A DNA stretch of 17,119 nucleotides from the NCBI GenBank assembly GCA_903895005.1, contig CAITSH010000191.1, positions 1 to 17,119 of the forward strand, written 5' to 3'. Both the position numbers and the translations under genes were made by a program. Of the stretch, positions 7,148 to 14,123 are shown one piece after another (within the stretch, counting starts at the first letter, position 1; each line of letters opens with the position of its first letter). Under the pieces are notes generated by a model. That model was not told where the DNA came from. It ran no database searches and saw only the letters and a program-made list of their open reading frames with translations. The DNA is from an uncultured Pseudomonadota bacterium (GTDB lineage Bacteria > Pseudomonadota > Gammaproteobacteria > Burkholderiales > SG8-39).

Positions 7148-8854
7148 TTAAATTCTTTCCCAGTTGAATTTCGCTTTGGACCCGGTGCCGAACACTTTCA
7201 AGGCGCCGGCCTCACCGACGGCGTTGGGTCGGATGAATATCCAGTTCTGCCACGCAGAAAGGCGGCCGAATATGCGTGTCTCCATGGTTTCGGCGCCGCC
7301 GAAACGCAGCGACGCTTCCATTCCGGTGAGGGCGTCGGGCGACAGGCTGGCGCGTTCTTCGATAGCGATGCGTACTTCCTCTTCCCAATCGAGCTCATCG
7401 GGTGCGTAGGTGATGAGTCCGAGCTCTTCCGCGGTGGTTGCGGATAGGGGCTTGCCGATATGCGCGCGCAGCGCGATGACGGCATCACTGTCCCCGCAAA
7501 AGCGCGTGGCGATCCGGGTGAGGCCGTTCACCTCGGGGTAGGTGCTGAAATTCAATTCCGACAAGGTGATTTGCGGCGCCGCGGACGGGTCGTCGGGAAG
7601 GGCCAGCATATAGCTGCGGTCGCTGGCAAAGGCCAGTTCGGCCAGGGTGCCGGCAAAGCAGGAATCCCGGTCGATGATGGCGAACAGCGTGCGCGAGGAC
7701 ACATCGAGTCGGGCGAGGGTGCGGCGGAGCAGGGCGGTGGTTTCCTTTACCAGCCAGTCGGCCTTGTGTCGTTGCAGCGTGGCATCGATGGCCAGCGCCA
7801 CTGCCGCGTCGCCGCGCGTCTTGAGCAACCAGGTGCCGATCTCGGTGTGGTTGGTGCGCAGCATCAGGATGGCGTCGTCGAGTTCGCGCGCCATCGCCAG
7901 CGGCCACCAGTCGGCGGCGGCGGTGTGAATCCCCGGGATGTCCTGCGGCCCCGCGTCGGCGGGTGCCGAAACCGTCAGCGTTGCCGTACGTGCCGCCGGG
8001 TCGATGGCGACATCGACATGCTTGTAGCGATAACTCCCAGTGGTGGCAACGCGTGCGACCGGGGGCAGCGTCACGCCTTTGCTCGCACCTGTCCCGGCTC
8101 CGGGGCGCCCGCTTTGCTGCGCCAGCGTCGCCGCATGCTGCTTGATCGCATCCTTGAAGGCCTGCGGCTTGGCGACATGGTCCACCAGCCGCCATTGTTT
8201 GGCGCGTTCGGCACGCACACCTTCGGTGGTGGTGCAGAACACGTCGGCGAGGTCGCGCCGCACTTTGCGCTTGTCGGTGATGCGGGTCAGGCCGCCGGTG
8301 CCGGGCAGCACACCGAGCAGTGGCACCTCGGGGAGGCTTACCGCCGAGGAGCGGTCGTCGATCATCAGGATCTCGTCGCAGGCGAGCGCGAGTTCATAGC
8401 CTCCGCCGGCACAGGCGCCGTTGACTGCGGCAAGAAATTTCAGCCCGCCGTCGCGGCTGGAGTCTTCGATGCCGTTGCGTGTTTCGTTGGTGAATTTGCA
8501 AAAATTCACCTTCCAGCCGTGGCTGGAGAGTCCCAGCATGTAAATGTTGGCACCGGAGCAGAACATGCGCTCCTTGGCGCTGGTGATCACCACCACTTTT
8601 ACTTCCGGGTGTTCGAAGCGGATGCGGTTGAGTGCGTCGTAGAGCTCGATGTCCACGCCAAGGTCGTAGGAGTTGAGCTTGAGCTTGTAGCCGGGCTTGA
8701 GCCCCTTGTCCTCGTTCACATCCATTGCGAGCGTGGCTACCTCCCCTTCGAAGCTCAGCTTCCAGTGGGCGTAGCGATCCGGATGGGTATCGAAGTAAAG
8801 CGGCGGCTGCGTCGCGGGTGCGGCGAGCTTGGTTGATTCGGTGACGGTGTTCAT
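7148..8854 (-). CDS. boxC: 2,3-epoxybenzoyl-CoA dihydrolase (benzoyl-CoA dihydrodiol lyase) BoxC
   Basis: This 568-residue member of the crotonase superfamily hydrolytically opens 2,3-epoxybenzoyl-CoA to 3,4-dehydroadipyl-CoA semialdehyde and formate. Crotonase features are in the N-terminal half: FCSGANIYML (98-107) and NGACAGGGYELALACDEIL (145-163), which form the CoA/oxyanion region, then LPEVPLLGVLPGTGGL (174-189). The C-terminal half (about 290-568) has a second, less typical crotonase-like region, as in known BoxC proteins, which are about twice the usual crotonase length. Its ATG overlaps the boxR stop by 4 bp (ATGA), and GGAGG lies 11 bp upstream within boxR, so translation is coupled. 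Confidence 0.96.
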   Translation of the reverse strand: MNTVTESTKLAAPATQPPLYFDTHPDRYAHWKLSFEGEVATLAMDVNEDKGLKPGYKLKLNSYDLGVDIELYDALNRIRFEHPEVKVVVITSAKERMFCSGANIYMLGLSSHGWKVNFCKFTNETRNGIEDSSRDGGLKFLAAVNGACAGGGYELALACDEILMIDDRSSAVSLPEVPLLGVLPGTGGLTRITDKRKVRRDLADVFCTTTEGVRAERAKQWRLVDHVAKPQAFKDAIKQHAATLAQQSGRPGAGTGASKGVTLPPVARVATTGSYRYKHVDVAIDPAARTATLTVSAPADAGPQDIPGIHTAAADWWPLAMARELDDAILMLRTNHTEIGTWLLKTRGDAAVALAIDATLQRHKADWLVKETTALLRRTLARLDVSSRTLFAIIDRDSCFAGTLAELAFASDRSYMLALPDDPSAAPQITLSELNFSTYPEVNGLTRIATRFCGDSDAVIALRAHIGKPLSATTAEELGLITYAPDELDWEEEVRIAIEERASLSPDALTGMEASLRFGGAETMETRIFGRLSAWQNWIFIRPNAVGEAGALKVFGTGSKAKFNWERI

Positions 8855-9816
8855 TCGGCTTGATCCTCCAGTTGCAGCGTGATGGCCCGCGTCAATTCGT
8901 GCAGGCTCTTTTCAGTGGTCTTTTCGGCGGTGTCTATGGTGATATCGGCTCGGCCATAGAGTGCGGCGCGGCTGTCAAGAATGCGGCGCAGATCCTGCAT
9001 GGCTTCGCGATTGCCGGCCATCGGCCGCGTATCGCCCTGTGCGACGACGCGGGCCATATGCTCTTCGGGCAGGGCCTTGAGCCAGACTGTGGTGCATGAG
9101 GAGAGCAACAGGTCGTAGGTGAGGGGTTCTGCGACCAGGCTGCCTCCGGTGGCAATGACGACGCGGTCATGGTCTTTGATGATGTTTTCCAGGCAACGCT
9201 TTTCGTAGCGGCGGTATCCGGGCTGTCCGTAGAGCAGGAATATTTCCGACAAACTGGTGCCCGCTTCGCGCTCGATTTCGCGGTCAAGTTCGATGAAGGG
9301 CATGTCCAGTTCACGCGCGAGGCCGGCGCCCAGGGTGGATTTGCCGGCGCCGCGCAACCCGATGAGGGCGACACGCCGGCCTTTTTGATCCTGCTCCTTC
9401 AGGCTCCTGCCAAACTTACGCTGGAGATCGGTGCGCAAGGCGGGGAGCTTTTGCGCGGGGATGCGTTGCAACAGCGCATTGATGAGTTCAAGTTCCGCCA
9501 TGTGCGCGTGCGATTGGGAGACGGCATGGCGCCGCGACAACAGTGCTGCGAGCGGAATGTTCAGTGCGGTGGCGATGCGCAGTAACAGTACGATTGAAAT
9601 GTTGCCGCGTCCGGATTCGAGCAGGGACAGATAGCGTTCCGAAACACCTGAATCCTGCGCGAGGCCGCGGCGGGTCATGCCGTTTCGCGTTCGCTCATCG
9701 CGGACGCGTTCGCCAAGCGTTTGAAGCAGGGCGACCTCGGCGTCCGGCTGTCCCGTTGTATCGCCCGTCGCACGCCGACTGGCCGTGCTCGAAGTGGGGT
9801 GTAAGGGTGGATGCAT
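8851..9816 (-). CDS. boxR: BoxR-type benzoyl-CoA-responsive regulator: XRE HTH fused to a shikimate-kinase-like domain
   Basis: This 321-residue protein has an N-terminal HTH_3 domain (about residues 33-87: RTRNGMTRRGLAQDSGVSER, then YLSLLESGRGNISIVLLLRI), a linker, and a shikimate-kinase-like P-loop domain with GLRGAGKST (153-161), ELDREIE and IATGGSLV. This architecture is that of BoxR/BzdR, in which the kinase-like domain binds benzoyl-CoA and releases the repressor from DNA. I chose the ATG at 9816 over an in-frame ATG at 9918, because the longer start lies upstream of the predicted minus-strand transcription start (near 9891). The gene is first in the operon, so autoregulation is likely. 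Unlike clusters where boxR stands beside a full boxABCD set, it is here directly coupled to boxC and boxB. Confidence 0.93.
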   Translation of the reverse strand: MHPPLHPTSSTASRRATGDTTGQPDAEVALLQTLGERVRDERTRNGMTRRGLAQDSGVSERYLSLLESGRGNISIVLLLRIATALNIPLAALLSRRHAVSQSHAHMAELELINALLQRIPAQKLPALRTDLQRKFGRSLKEQDQKGRRVALIGLRGAGKSTLGAGLARELDMPFIELDREIEREAGTSLSEIFLLYGQPGYRRYEKRCLENIIKDHDRVVIATGGSLVAEPLTYDLLLSSCTTVWLKALPEEHMARVVAQGDTRPMAGNREAMQDLRRILDSRAALYGRADITIDTAEKTTEKSLHELTRAITLQLEDQAE

Positions 9817-9876
9817 ATCGGAAGATCCAAGCGTTACGGGAGAAGGCCGGGGAGCATGAGGAGAGCAATATAATGC

Positions 9877-9905
9877 TTGAAACGAAAGTAGGCGTGAATT
9901 ATAGT
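9877..9905 (+). promoter_or_regulatory. Sigma70-type promoter for the flavodoxin-benzoate-CoA ligase unit
   Basis: TTGAAA (9877-9882), a 17-bp spacer and TATAGT (9900-9905) each match the consensus at 5 of 6 bases. Transcription would start near 9912, about 130 bp before the flavodoxin gene. Its -10 overlaps the -10 of the opposing boxR promoter. Confidence 0.65.
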
Positions 9906-9925
9906 GCAGCTCGCCCAAAATGCAA
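9898..9925 (-). promoter_or_regulatory. Promoter for the boxR-boxC-boxB operon
   Basis: On the minus strand a perfect TATAAT (9903-9898) follows TTGCAT (9925-9920, 3 of 6) at 16 bp. The weak -35 suggests dependence on, or control by, a bound protein. The predicted start near 9891 leaves a leader of about 75 bases before the boxR ATG at 9816. Confidence 0.6.
9905..9924. promoter_or_regulatory. Candidate BoxR operator with two TGCA motifs
   Basis: TGCA occurs at 9905-9908 and 9921-9924, inside both overlapping promoters; the second lies in the boxR -35 hexamer. A third TGCA is at 9974-9977. TGCA repeats are described, as I recall, for BzdR/BoxR operators. The 12-bp spacing here, and the role itself, are inference. 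Confidence 0.4.
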
Positions 9926-9938
9926 TATGCGCGGAACT

Positions 9939-9954
9939 TTCAATACGTTCAATA
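9939..9954. repeat. Tandem TTCAATA repeat in the box intergenic region
   Basis: TTCAATA occurs twice with a 2-bp gap (9939-9945 and 9948-9954), a 9-bp period, upstream of the boxR promoter and within the leader of the divergent transcript. It could be a regulator site; nothing else identifies it. Confidence 0.4.
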
Positions 9955-9986
9955 TCCAGCGCACATTCCGGGTTGCACGTTTCGAA

Positions 9987-10003
9987 GTACCCTTCTGGGG
10001 TAC
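9987..10003. repeat. Inverted repeat GTACCC/GGGTAC in the flavodoxin leader
   Basis: GTACCC (9987-9992) and GGGTAC (9998-10003) form a perfect 6-bp inverted repeat with a 5-base centre. A further GTAC is at 10009-10012. There is no T-run directly after it, so it is not a typical terminator. It may be a protein-binding site or an mRNA leader stem 41 bp before the flavodoxin start codon. Confidence 0.5.
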
Positions 10004-10044
10004 AGGCAGTACAAAAATAAATAGTGTGGCAAAGGCGCGAAAAC

Positions 10045-10548
10045 ATGTCCCTCGATCTCACGATCCTTGTTGGCACGATGACCGGCACGGCACAACTGGT
10101 TGCCCAGGAAATAGAACTCACACTTGAAGATGGGCAGGCCCGGGTGCGCACCCTGGAAATGGATCGGCTGGATGCATCGGTATTTTCATCCGCCGGAACT
10201 TATCTTGTGTGTACCTCGACATATGGTCAGGGGGACGTTCCCGACAACGCCAAGGCATTTTACGATTCGCTCGCAAAGATGCGACCCGACCTGTCGGGTG
10301 TACGCTACGGCGTGTTCGCGTTGGGTGATCGCACCTATGGCGACACCTTCTGCTTTGGCGGAAAAAAATTCGATGCCTTGCTGTCCGAACTGGGGGCGAG
10401 GCGTCTGGGAGAAGTGTTATTGCACGACGCATCGGCAGGCACGATGCCCGAGGAGGTGGCGCTTGAGTGGGTACAAGGGTGGATCAAGCTTTGCGGGCAT
10501 TGCGACAGTGCCAGTAACAACGACAACGGCGAGGTTCTGGCCGGATAG
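10045..10548 (+). CDS. Flavodoxin (MioC-like), divergent from boxR
   Basis: This 167-residue flavodoxin has the FMN phosphate loop TMTGTA (11-16), the STYGQGDVPDN loop (59-69) and ALGDRTYGDTFC (92-103), the last two giving the flavin-sandwiching aromatic residues. Length and motifs fit short-chain MioC/flavodoxin-like proteins, small cytosolic one-electron carriers. The ATG at 10045 is preceded by AAAGG; an in-frame GTG at 10024 has no ribosome-binding site and was not chosen. It shares a divergent regulatory region with boxR-boxC-boxB and lies 60 bp upstream of benzoate-CoA ligase, so it is probably controlled with the pathway. A role as an electron carrier for the epoxidase is plausible but unproven. 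The C-terminal tail (from about 150, CGHCDSASNNDNGE) is polar and looks disordered. Confidence 0.9.
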   Translation: MSLDLTILVGTMTGTAQLVAQEIELTLEDGQARVRTLEMDRLDASVFSSAGTYLVCTSTYGQGDVPDNAKAFYDSLAKMRPDLSGVRYGVFALGDRTYGDTFCFGGKKFDALLSELGARRLGEVLLHDASAGTMPEEVALEWVQGWIKLCGHCDSASNNDNGEVLAG

Positions 10549-10608
10549 GCCGACGACGCAGCAGCAAATGATGCCGACAAAGTAGCGGCAGCAACAGAGG
10601 AGAAAACA

Positions 10609-12219
10609 ATGCCCGGACTTTCTTCGGCGGACCACAGCGTCAGCCCGCCGCGTGTCAGCATCCCACGCGACTACAACGCCGCATTTGACCTGGTCGAGCG
10701 CAACCTCCTTGCCGGTCGTGCGGGCAAGATCGCCTTTATCGATGATTCGGGCGCCGTCAGTTACGGCGAGCTCGCCGAGCGCGTGAATCGCGCGGCCAAC
10801 GCCCTCGTTGCTATGGGCCTGCAAATGGAAGACCGCATCGTGCTAGCCCACCTCGATACGGTGGATTTTGTCGCGGTCTTTCTTGGTGCGATCAAGGCCG
10901 GTATTGTCCCGGTTGCAGTCAATACCCTGCTTACCACCGCAGATTACGAATTCATGCTTTCGGACAGCCGCGCCAAGGCGCTGGTCGTGTCCGAGGCCTT
11001 GCTAGCGGTCTTTGCGCCCTTGCTTGACGCCGAGCCTATCAAGCTGCCTTTCCTGAAGCACGTGCTGGTATCGGGCCAGTTCGGACACCGCCATCACCGC
11101 CTGGCGGATGTCGTGTCCAAGGCCAGTTCGAAATTTGAGGTCGCTCCGACTACCAGCGATGATGTCTGCTTCTGGCTGTATTCCTCCGGCTCGACCGGCG
11201 CGCCAAAGGGCACGGTACACCTGCATTCGCACCTCATGCAGACTGCTGAGCTGTACGCCGTGCCGGTGCTGGGCCTGCGCGAATCTGACGTGGTGTTCTC
11301 CGCTGCCAAGCTGTTTTTTGCCTATGGCCTGGGCAATGCGCTTACCTTCCCGATGGCGGTGGGGGCGACGACCATCCTGATGGCCGAGCGACCAACGCCG
11401 GTGGCGGTGTTTGCCCGCCTGCTGGGTGCAGGCGGAGCGCATAAACCGACCGTGTTCTACGGTGTACCAACGTTGTTCGCGGCATTGCTGGCGAGTCCCG
11501 ATCTGCCGAAAAAAAGCGAGCTAGCACTGCGTATCTGCACGTCGGCGGGCGAGGCATTGCCTGCGGACATTGGCAATCGCTGGACCGCGCATTTTGGCGT
11601 GGAGATCCTCGACGGCATCGGCTCGACCGAGATGCTGCACATCTTTCTCTCCAACCGCCCGGGGCAAGTGCGCTACGGCACCACCGGCAGGGCGGTGCCC
11701 GGTTACGAATTGCGCCTCGTTGATGAAACGGGCGCCATCATGAGCGGCGACGGCGAGATCGGCGAGTTGCAGATTTGGGGGCCAAGCAGCGCCGCCGGCT
11801 ATTGGAACAACCGCGCAAAGACCCACGCCACCTTCATGGGCGACTGGACGCGCAGCGGCGACAAGTACTCGGTCGATGCCGATGGTTACTACACCTATGC
11901 CGGTCGCACCGATGACATGCTCAAGGTGGGAGGTATTTACGTGTCGCCCTTTGAAGTGGAGGGCGCGCTGGCAACACACACGGCGGTGCTCGAGGCCGCA
12001 GTGATCGGATTGGCCGATGATCAGCAACTGATCAAACCCAAGGCTTATGTTGTGCTCAAGCCCGGTCAGTCGGTCACGGAAGAGGAGCTAAAGGCGCATG
12101 TGAAATCGCGTCTCGCACCCTTCAAGTACCCTCGCAGCATCGAGTTTGTGACCGAGCTGCCCAAGACGGCCACGGGGAAAATCCAGCGCTTCAAGCTGCG
12201 CGCGCGCGGCCAAGTCTAA
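10609..12219 (+). CDS. bclA: Benzoate-CoA ligase
   Basis: This 536-residue acyl-adenylate-forming enzyme makes benzoyl-CoA from benzoate, CoA and ATP, the entry step of the box pathway and also of anaerobic benzoate degradation. It shows the P-loop YSSGSTGAPKG (191-201), DGIGSTEMLHIF (about 336-347), the hinge region YAGRTDDMLKVGGIYVSPFEVE (about 430-451) and the catalytic lysine Lys524 in TGKIQRFK. The SAAKLFFAYGLGN and GSTEMLHIF segments are characteristic of benzoate-CoA ligases rather than acetyl-CoA or long-chain ligases. A strong AGGAG ribosome-binding site sits 8 bp before the ATG. It follows the flavodoxin gene by 60 bp and ends before a hairpin terminator. Related 4-hydroxybenzoate- or aminobenzoate-CoA ligases cannot be fully excluded. 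Confidence 0.95.
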   Translation: MPGLSSADHSVSPPRVSIPRDYNAAFDLVERNLLAGRAGKIAFIDDSGAVSYGELAERVNRAANALVAMGLQMEDRIVLAHLDTVDFVAVFLGAIKAGIVPVAVNTLLTTADYEFMLSDSRAKALVVSEALLAVFAPLLDAEPIKLPFLKHVLVSGQFGHRHHRLADVVSKASSKFEVAPTTSDDVCFWLYSSGSTGAPKGTVHLHSHLMQTAELYAVPVLGLRESDVVFSAAKLFFAYGLGNALTFPMAVGATTILMAERPTPVAVFARLLGAGGAHKPTVFYGVPTLFAALLASPDLPKKSELALRICTSAGEALPADIGNRWTAHFGVEILDGIGSTEMLHIFLSNRPGQVRYGTTGRAVPGYELRLVDETGAIMSGDGEIGELQIWGPSSAAGYWNNRAKTHATFMGDWTRSGDKYSVDADGYYTYAGRTDDMLKVGGIYVSPFEVEGALATHTAVLEAAVIGLADDQQLIKPKAYVVLKPGQSVTEEELKAHVKSRLAPFKYPRSIEFVTELPKTATGKIQRFKLRARGQV

Positions 12220-12230
12220 CGGTGCGATAC

Positions 12231-12253
12231 AAACGGGGGTGACGCCCCGTTTT
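12231..12253 (+). terminator. Terminator after benzoate-CoA ligase
   Basis: An 8-bp stem (AAACGGGG at 12231-12238, CCCCGTTT at 12245-12252) with a 6-base loop ends in TTTT. It sits between the convergent ligase and GST genes and could act in both directions, since the opposite arm gives AAAC/GTTT symmetry. Confidence 0.75.
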
Positions 12254-12286
12254 CATCCGGTCGGGGACATCAACCGCCTATAAGGC

Positions 12287-12904
12287 CTACTCCCGCAGCT
12301 TACGCGCTTCTTTTGCCTGAGGACGCTCGATGCTGGCCATCAGCCAGGCCTGAAAATGGGGGAATTTTCCGAGGTCGTACTTCATCGCGAAGAACGAATA
12401 GCAGACGCTGGCCACCATGAAGTCGGCCATGTCCCATTTGTCGCCGCCGAAGAAGGCGTTCTTCGCCAGGTGCGCATCCAGCACCTTGAGACGGGGCTGC
12501 AGTTTTGCATCCGAGTCGTCGGCCAGTTGGGCGTTGCGCTTTTCCGGCGGGAACATCACGCGGTGCTGCATTACTGTGACCATGTGCGGTTCGATGTCGT
12601 TGGCGGTAAAAAACGCCCACTGCAGCATGCGACCGCGCCGCTGCGGCGTTGCCGGCCAAAGCGGACTTTTATATTTTTCCGCGAGGTAGAGATTGATTGC
12701 CGCGGACTCCCACATGACCAGGCCGTCATCATCGATGGCCGGCACCCGCGCGTTGGGGTTCATCGCGGTGAACCAGGCCTCGCTTGCCTGCGGTGCGTCG
12801 CCGTAAATGCTGACGTTGACGTGCTCGTAGGGGATGCCCGATTCCTTGCACAACCAGGCGACACGAAACGTGCGCGAGCGGAATTGACCGTAAAGCTTGA
12901 GCAT
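12287..12904 (-). CDS. Glutathione S-transferase family protein
   Basis: This 205-residue cytosolic GST-fold protein has an N-terminal thioredoxin-like domain: MLKLYGQFRSRTFRVAWLC carries the likely catalytic Ser/Thr region near residue 10, NARVPAIDDDGLVMWES has the cis-Pro and the glutathione-binding Glu-Ser pair, and INLYLAEKY closes the domain. A helical C-terminal domain has the WDMADFMVASV N-capping motif (about 160-170). Members conjugate or isomerise electrophiles with glutathione; some serve aromatic pathways by removing reactive CoA esters, epoxides or quinones. The ATG has GGGAGAG upstream. It is transcribed away from the MarR gene across a shared palindrome, so it is likely controlled by that regulator. 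Confidence 0.9.
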   Translation of the reverse strand: MLKLYGQFRSRTFRVAWLCKESGIPYEHVNVSIYGDAPQASEAWFTAMNPNARVPAIDDDGLVMWESAAINLYLAEKYKSPLWPATPQRRGRMLQWAFFTANDIEPHMVTVMQHRVMFPPEKRNAQLADDSDAKLQPRLKVLDAHLAKNAFFGGDKWDMADFMVASVCYSFFAMKYDLGKFPHFQAWLMASIERPQAKEARKLRE

Positions 12905-13025
12905 TGTTCTCTCCCTTGTCCGTTGATGTTTGTGGTAGGCCGGGCGGTTTTCGAGCGACGCTTACCCGCGCGCCATGCACCGCCGCAACCGCATCCATTC
13001 TAGCCGCGGGCGCTTTTGGGTGGCA

Positions 13026-13055
13026 ATTAACTTTGAAACAAAGCTAATTTGACAA
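13026..13055 (-). promoter_or_regulatory. Predicted GST promoter spanning the marR palindrome
   Basis: On the minus strand TTGTCA (13055-13050, 5 of 6) and GTTAAT (13031-13026, 4 of 6) are 18 bp apart. The palindrome at 13027-13047 fills the spacer, which suits repression. Transcription would start near 13019, about 115 bases before the GST ATG. Confidence 0.5.
13027..13047. promoter_or_regulatory. Palindromic operator in the GST-marR intergenic region
   Basis: The core CTTTGAAACAAAG (13031-13043) is a perfect inverted repeat around AAA. It is flanked by TTA and TAA, giving arms that match at 8 of 9 positions. Size and position between divergent GST and marR genes are typical of a MarR-family dimer site. 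It overlaps candidate promoters on both strands (plus strand: TTGAAA 13033-13038, 17 bp, TAAAAA). Confidence 0.7.
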
Positions 13056-13083
13056 TAAAAAAGTCGGCGTGTAGCGTGTCGCC

Positions 13084-13665
13084 ATGGTTTCTGCCGTCAG
13101 AAAAAAAACCGAATTACGCACCATTTCCCGGTCCGCGCTGCTGGTCGCCGGATCGGACGAGGCATTTCGTGGCCTCATCCACGACCTCATGGCGTATGCC
13201 CATCATCTTGACGCCTGCCGCGACGGGTTTGGCGCGATCATCGGTCTGAGCGGCGTGCAGTACGAAATTTTCATGATTGTGCGGCGCTTCGGCATTGCGC
13301 CGGAGGGGAAGTCGCCCGGCATCAGTGTTGGCGAGGTCGCAGCCCGGCTGCACCGCAGCGGCGCGTTTACCACGATAGAGGCTTCGAAGCTCGTGGACCG
13401 GGGCGTGATCGAGAAGCGCACCGATCCGGCCGACGGACGAAAGGTCCTGCTTGTGCTCACTGCCGCCGGCGAATCCCTTGCGCGCACGCTCGCGCCCTAC
13501 CAGCGGCAGGTCAACGATGTGTTGTTCGACTGCATCGACAAGCGCCGTTTCGAGGCCTTGTCGGCCATGGTGCGTGACATGGTCGACAGCGGTGACCGCG
13601 CCGTCGCGTTGTCTGAATTTCTTGTCGCACAGCTTGCGCAGGGTGCAAAAAAACGGGCCGCGTGA
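13084..13665 (+). CDS. MarR-family transcriptional regulator
   Basis: This 193-residue winged-helix protein has helix-turn-helix and wing sequence at about residues 80-125 (SVGEVAARLHRSGAFTTIEA, SKLVDRGVIEKRTDPADGRK), including the DPADGRK wing motif typical of MarR proteins. The flanking helices form the dimerisation domain. The N-terminus (MVSAVRKKTELRTISRSALL) is longer and more basic than in many members. It lies divergent to the GST gene and 30 bp before a cupin gene, with the palindrome upstream, so it probably represses both directions and responds to a phenolic acid or aromatic CoA ester. The ligand cannot be told from sequence. No clear Shine-Dalgarno sequence precedes the ATG; the message may have a very short leader. 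Confidence 0.9.
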   Translation: MVSAVRKKTELRTISRSALLVAGSDEAFRGLIHDLMAYAHHLDACRDGFGAIIGLSGVQYEIFMIVRRFGIAPEGKSPGISVGEVAARLHRSGAFTTIEASKLVDRGVIEKRTDPADGRKVLLVLTAAGESLARTLAPYQRQVNDVLFDCIDKRRFEALSAMVRDMVDSGDRAVALSEFLVAQLAQGAKKRAA

Positions 13666-13695
13666 GCGGCCTGAACGTTCATTTTCGGAGGTGTC

Positions 13696-14085
13696 ATGGT
13701 TCCCAAGCAGCATCTTGAGTTTGTCGGTGTAGACCTTAACGACCCGCGCTGGGAGGTGCCGCCCGGTTATCCGTCCGGATTCACGCAGCTCATCCTCGCT
13801 TCTGACATTGACGAGACGGCCAAGCGCGGCAGCCGCACGCGCCTTCTGCGGCTCATGCCCGGTGCCTTTTCGACGGTGCCTTTCGTGCACGACCACTGGG
13901 AGGAAGTGTTCCTGGTCAAGGGCGACCTCATCGTCGGCAACGACGACAAGGGGCAGGGCGGCAAGGCCTCGCACGCGTTTACCTATGCCTGCCGCCCGCC
14001 GGGCGTCTACCACGGCCCCTTCACGTCCAAGGAAGGCTGCCTGCTCTACGAAATCCATTACTACGAAACCAGCGGCAAGAAGTAA
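13696..14085 (+). CDS. Small cupin-domain protein
   Basis: This 129-residue single-domain cupin has metal-ligand motif 1, VPFVHDHWEEVFLVKG (His65, His67, Glu70), and motif 2 around PPGVYHGPF (His106). This is a plausible 3-His/1-Glu metal site, so it could be a small dioxygenase, an isomerase, or a binding protein. A GGAGG ribosome-binding site lies 6 bp before the ATG. It is 30 bp after marR and 38 bp before the HpaB-type hydroxylase, indicating one operon and a role in the same pathway. No specific reaction can be assigned. Confidence 0.85.
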   Translation: MVPKQHLEFVGVDLNDPRWEVPPGYPSGFTQLILASDIDETAKRGSRTRLLRLMPGAFSTVPFVHDHWEEVFLVKGDLIVGNDDKGQGGKASHAFTYACRPPGVYHGPFTSKEGCLLYEIHYYETSGKK

Positions 14086-14123
14086 GCCGCGTCCCATGCC
14101 CATTACCCGAACGGAGTCCCGCC

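Noticed and set aside
7460..8836. 458-residue open frame on the plus strand
   Set aside because: It is antisense to nearly all of boxC, with low-complexity Gly/His/Val composition and no recognisable motif.
9817..9918. 34-residue N-terminal extension of boxR
   Set aside because: The ATG at 9918 lies upstream of the predicted boxR transcription start and the extension has no domain; the ATG at 9816 gives the usual BoxR layout.
9834..10151. 105-residue minus-strand frame covering the box intergenic region
   Set aside because: It overlaps both divergent promoters and the start of the flavodoxin gene and has no recognisable domain or ribosome-binding site.
10417..10824. 135-residue minus-strand frame across the flavodoxin-ligase junction
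   Set aside because: It is antisense to two well-supported genes and has no recognisable domain.
13114..14103. 329-residue minus-strand frame
   Set aside because: It is antisense to the marR and cupin genes, both of which show clear family motifs and ribosome-binding or operator context.
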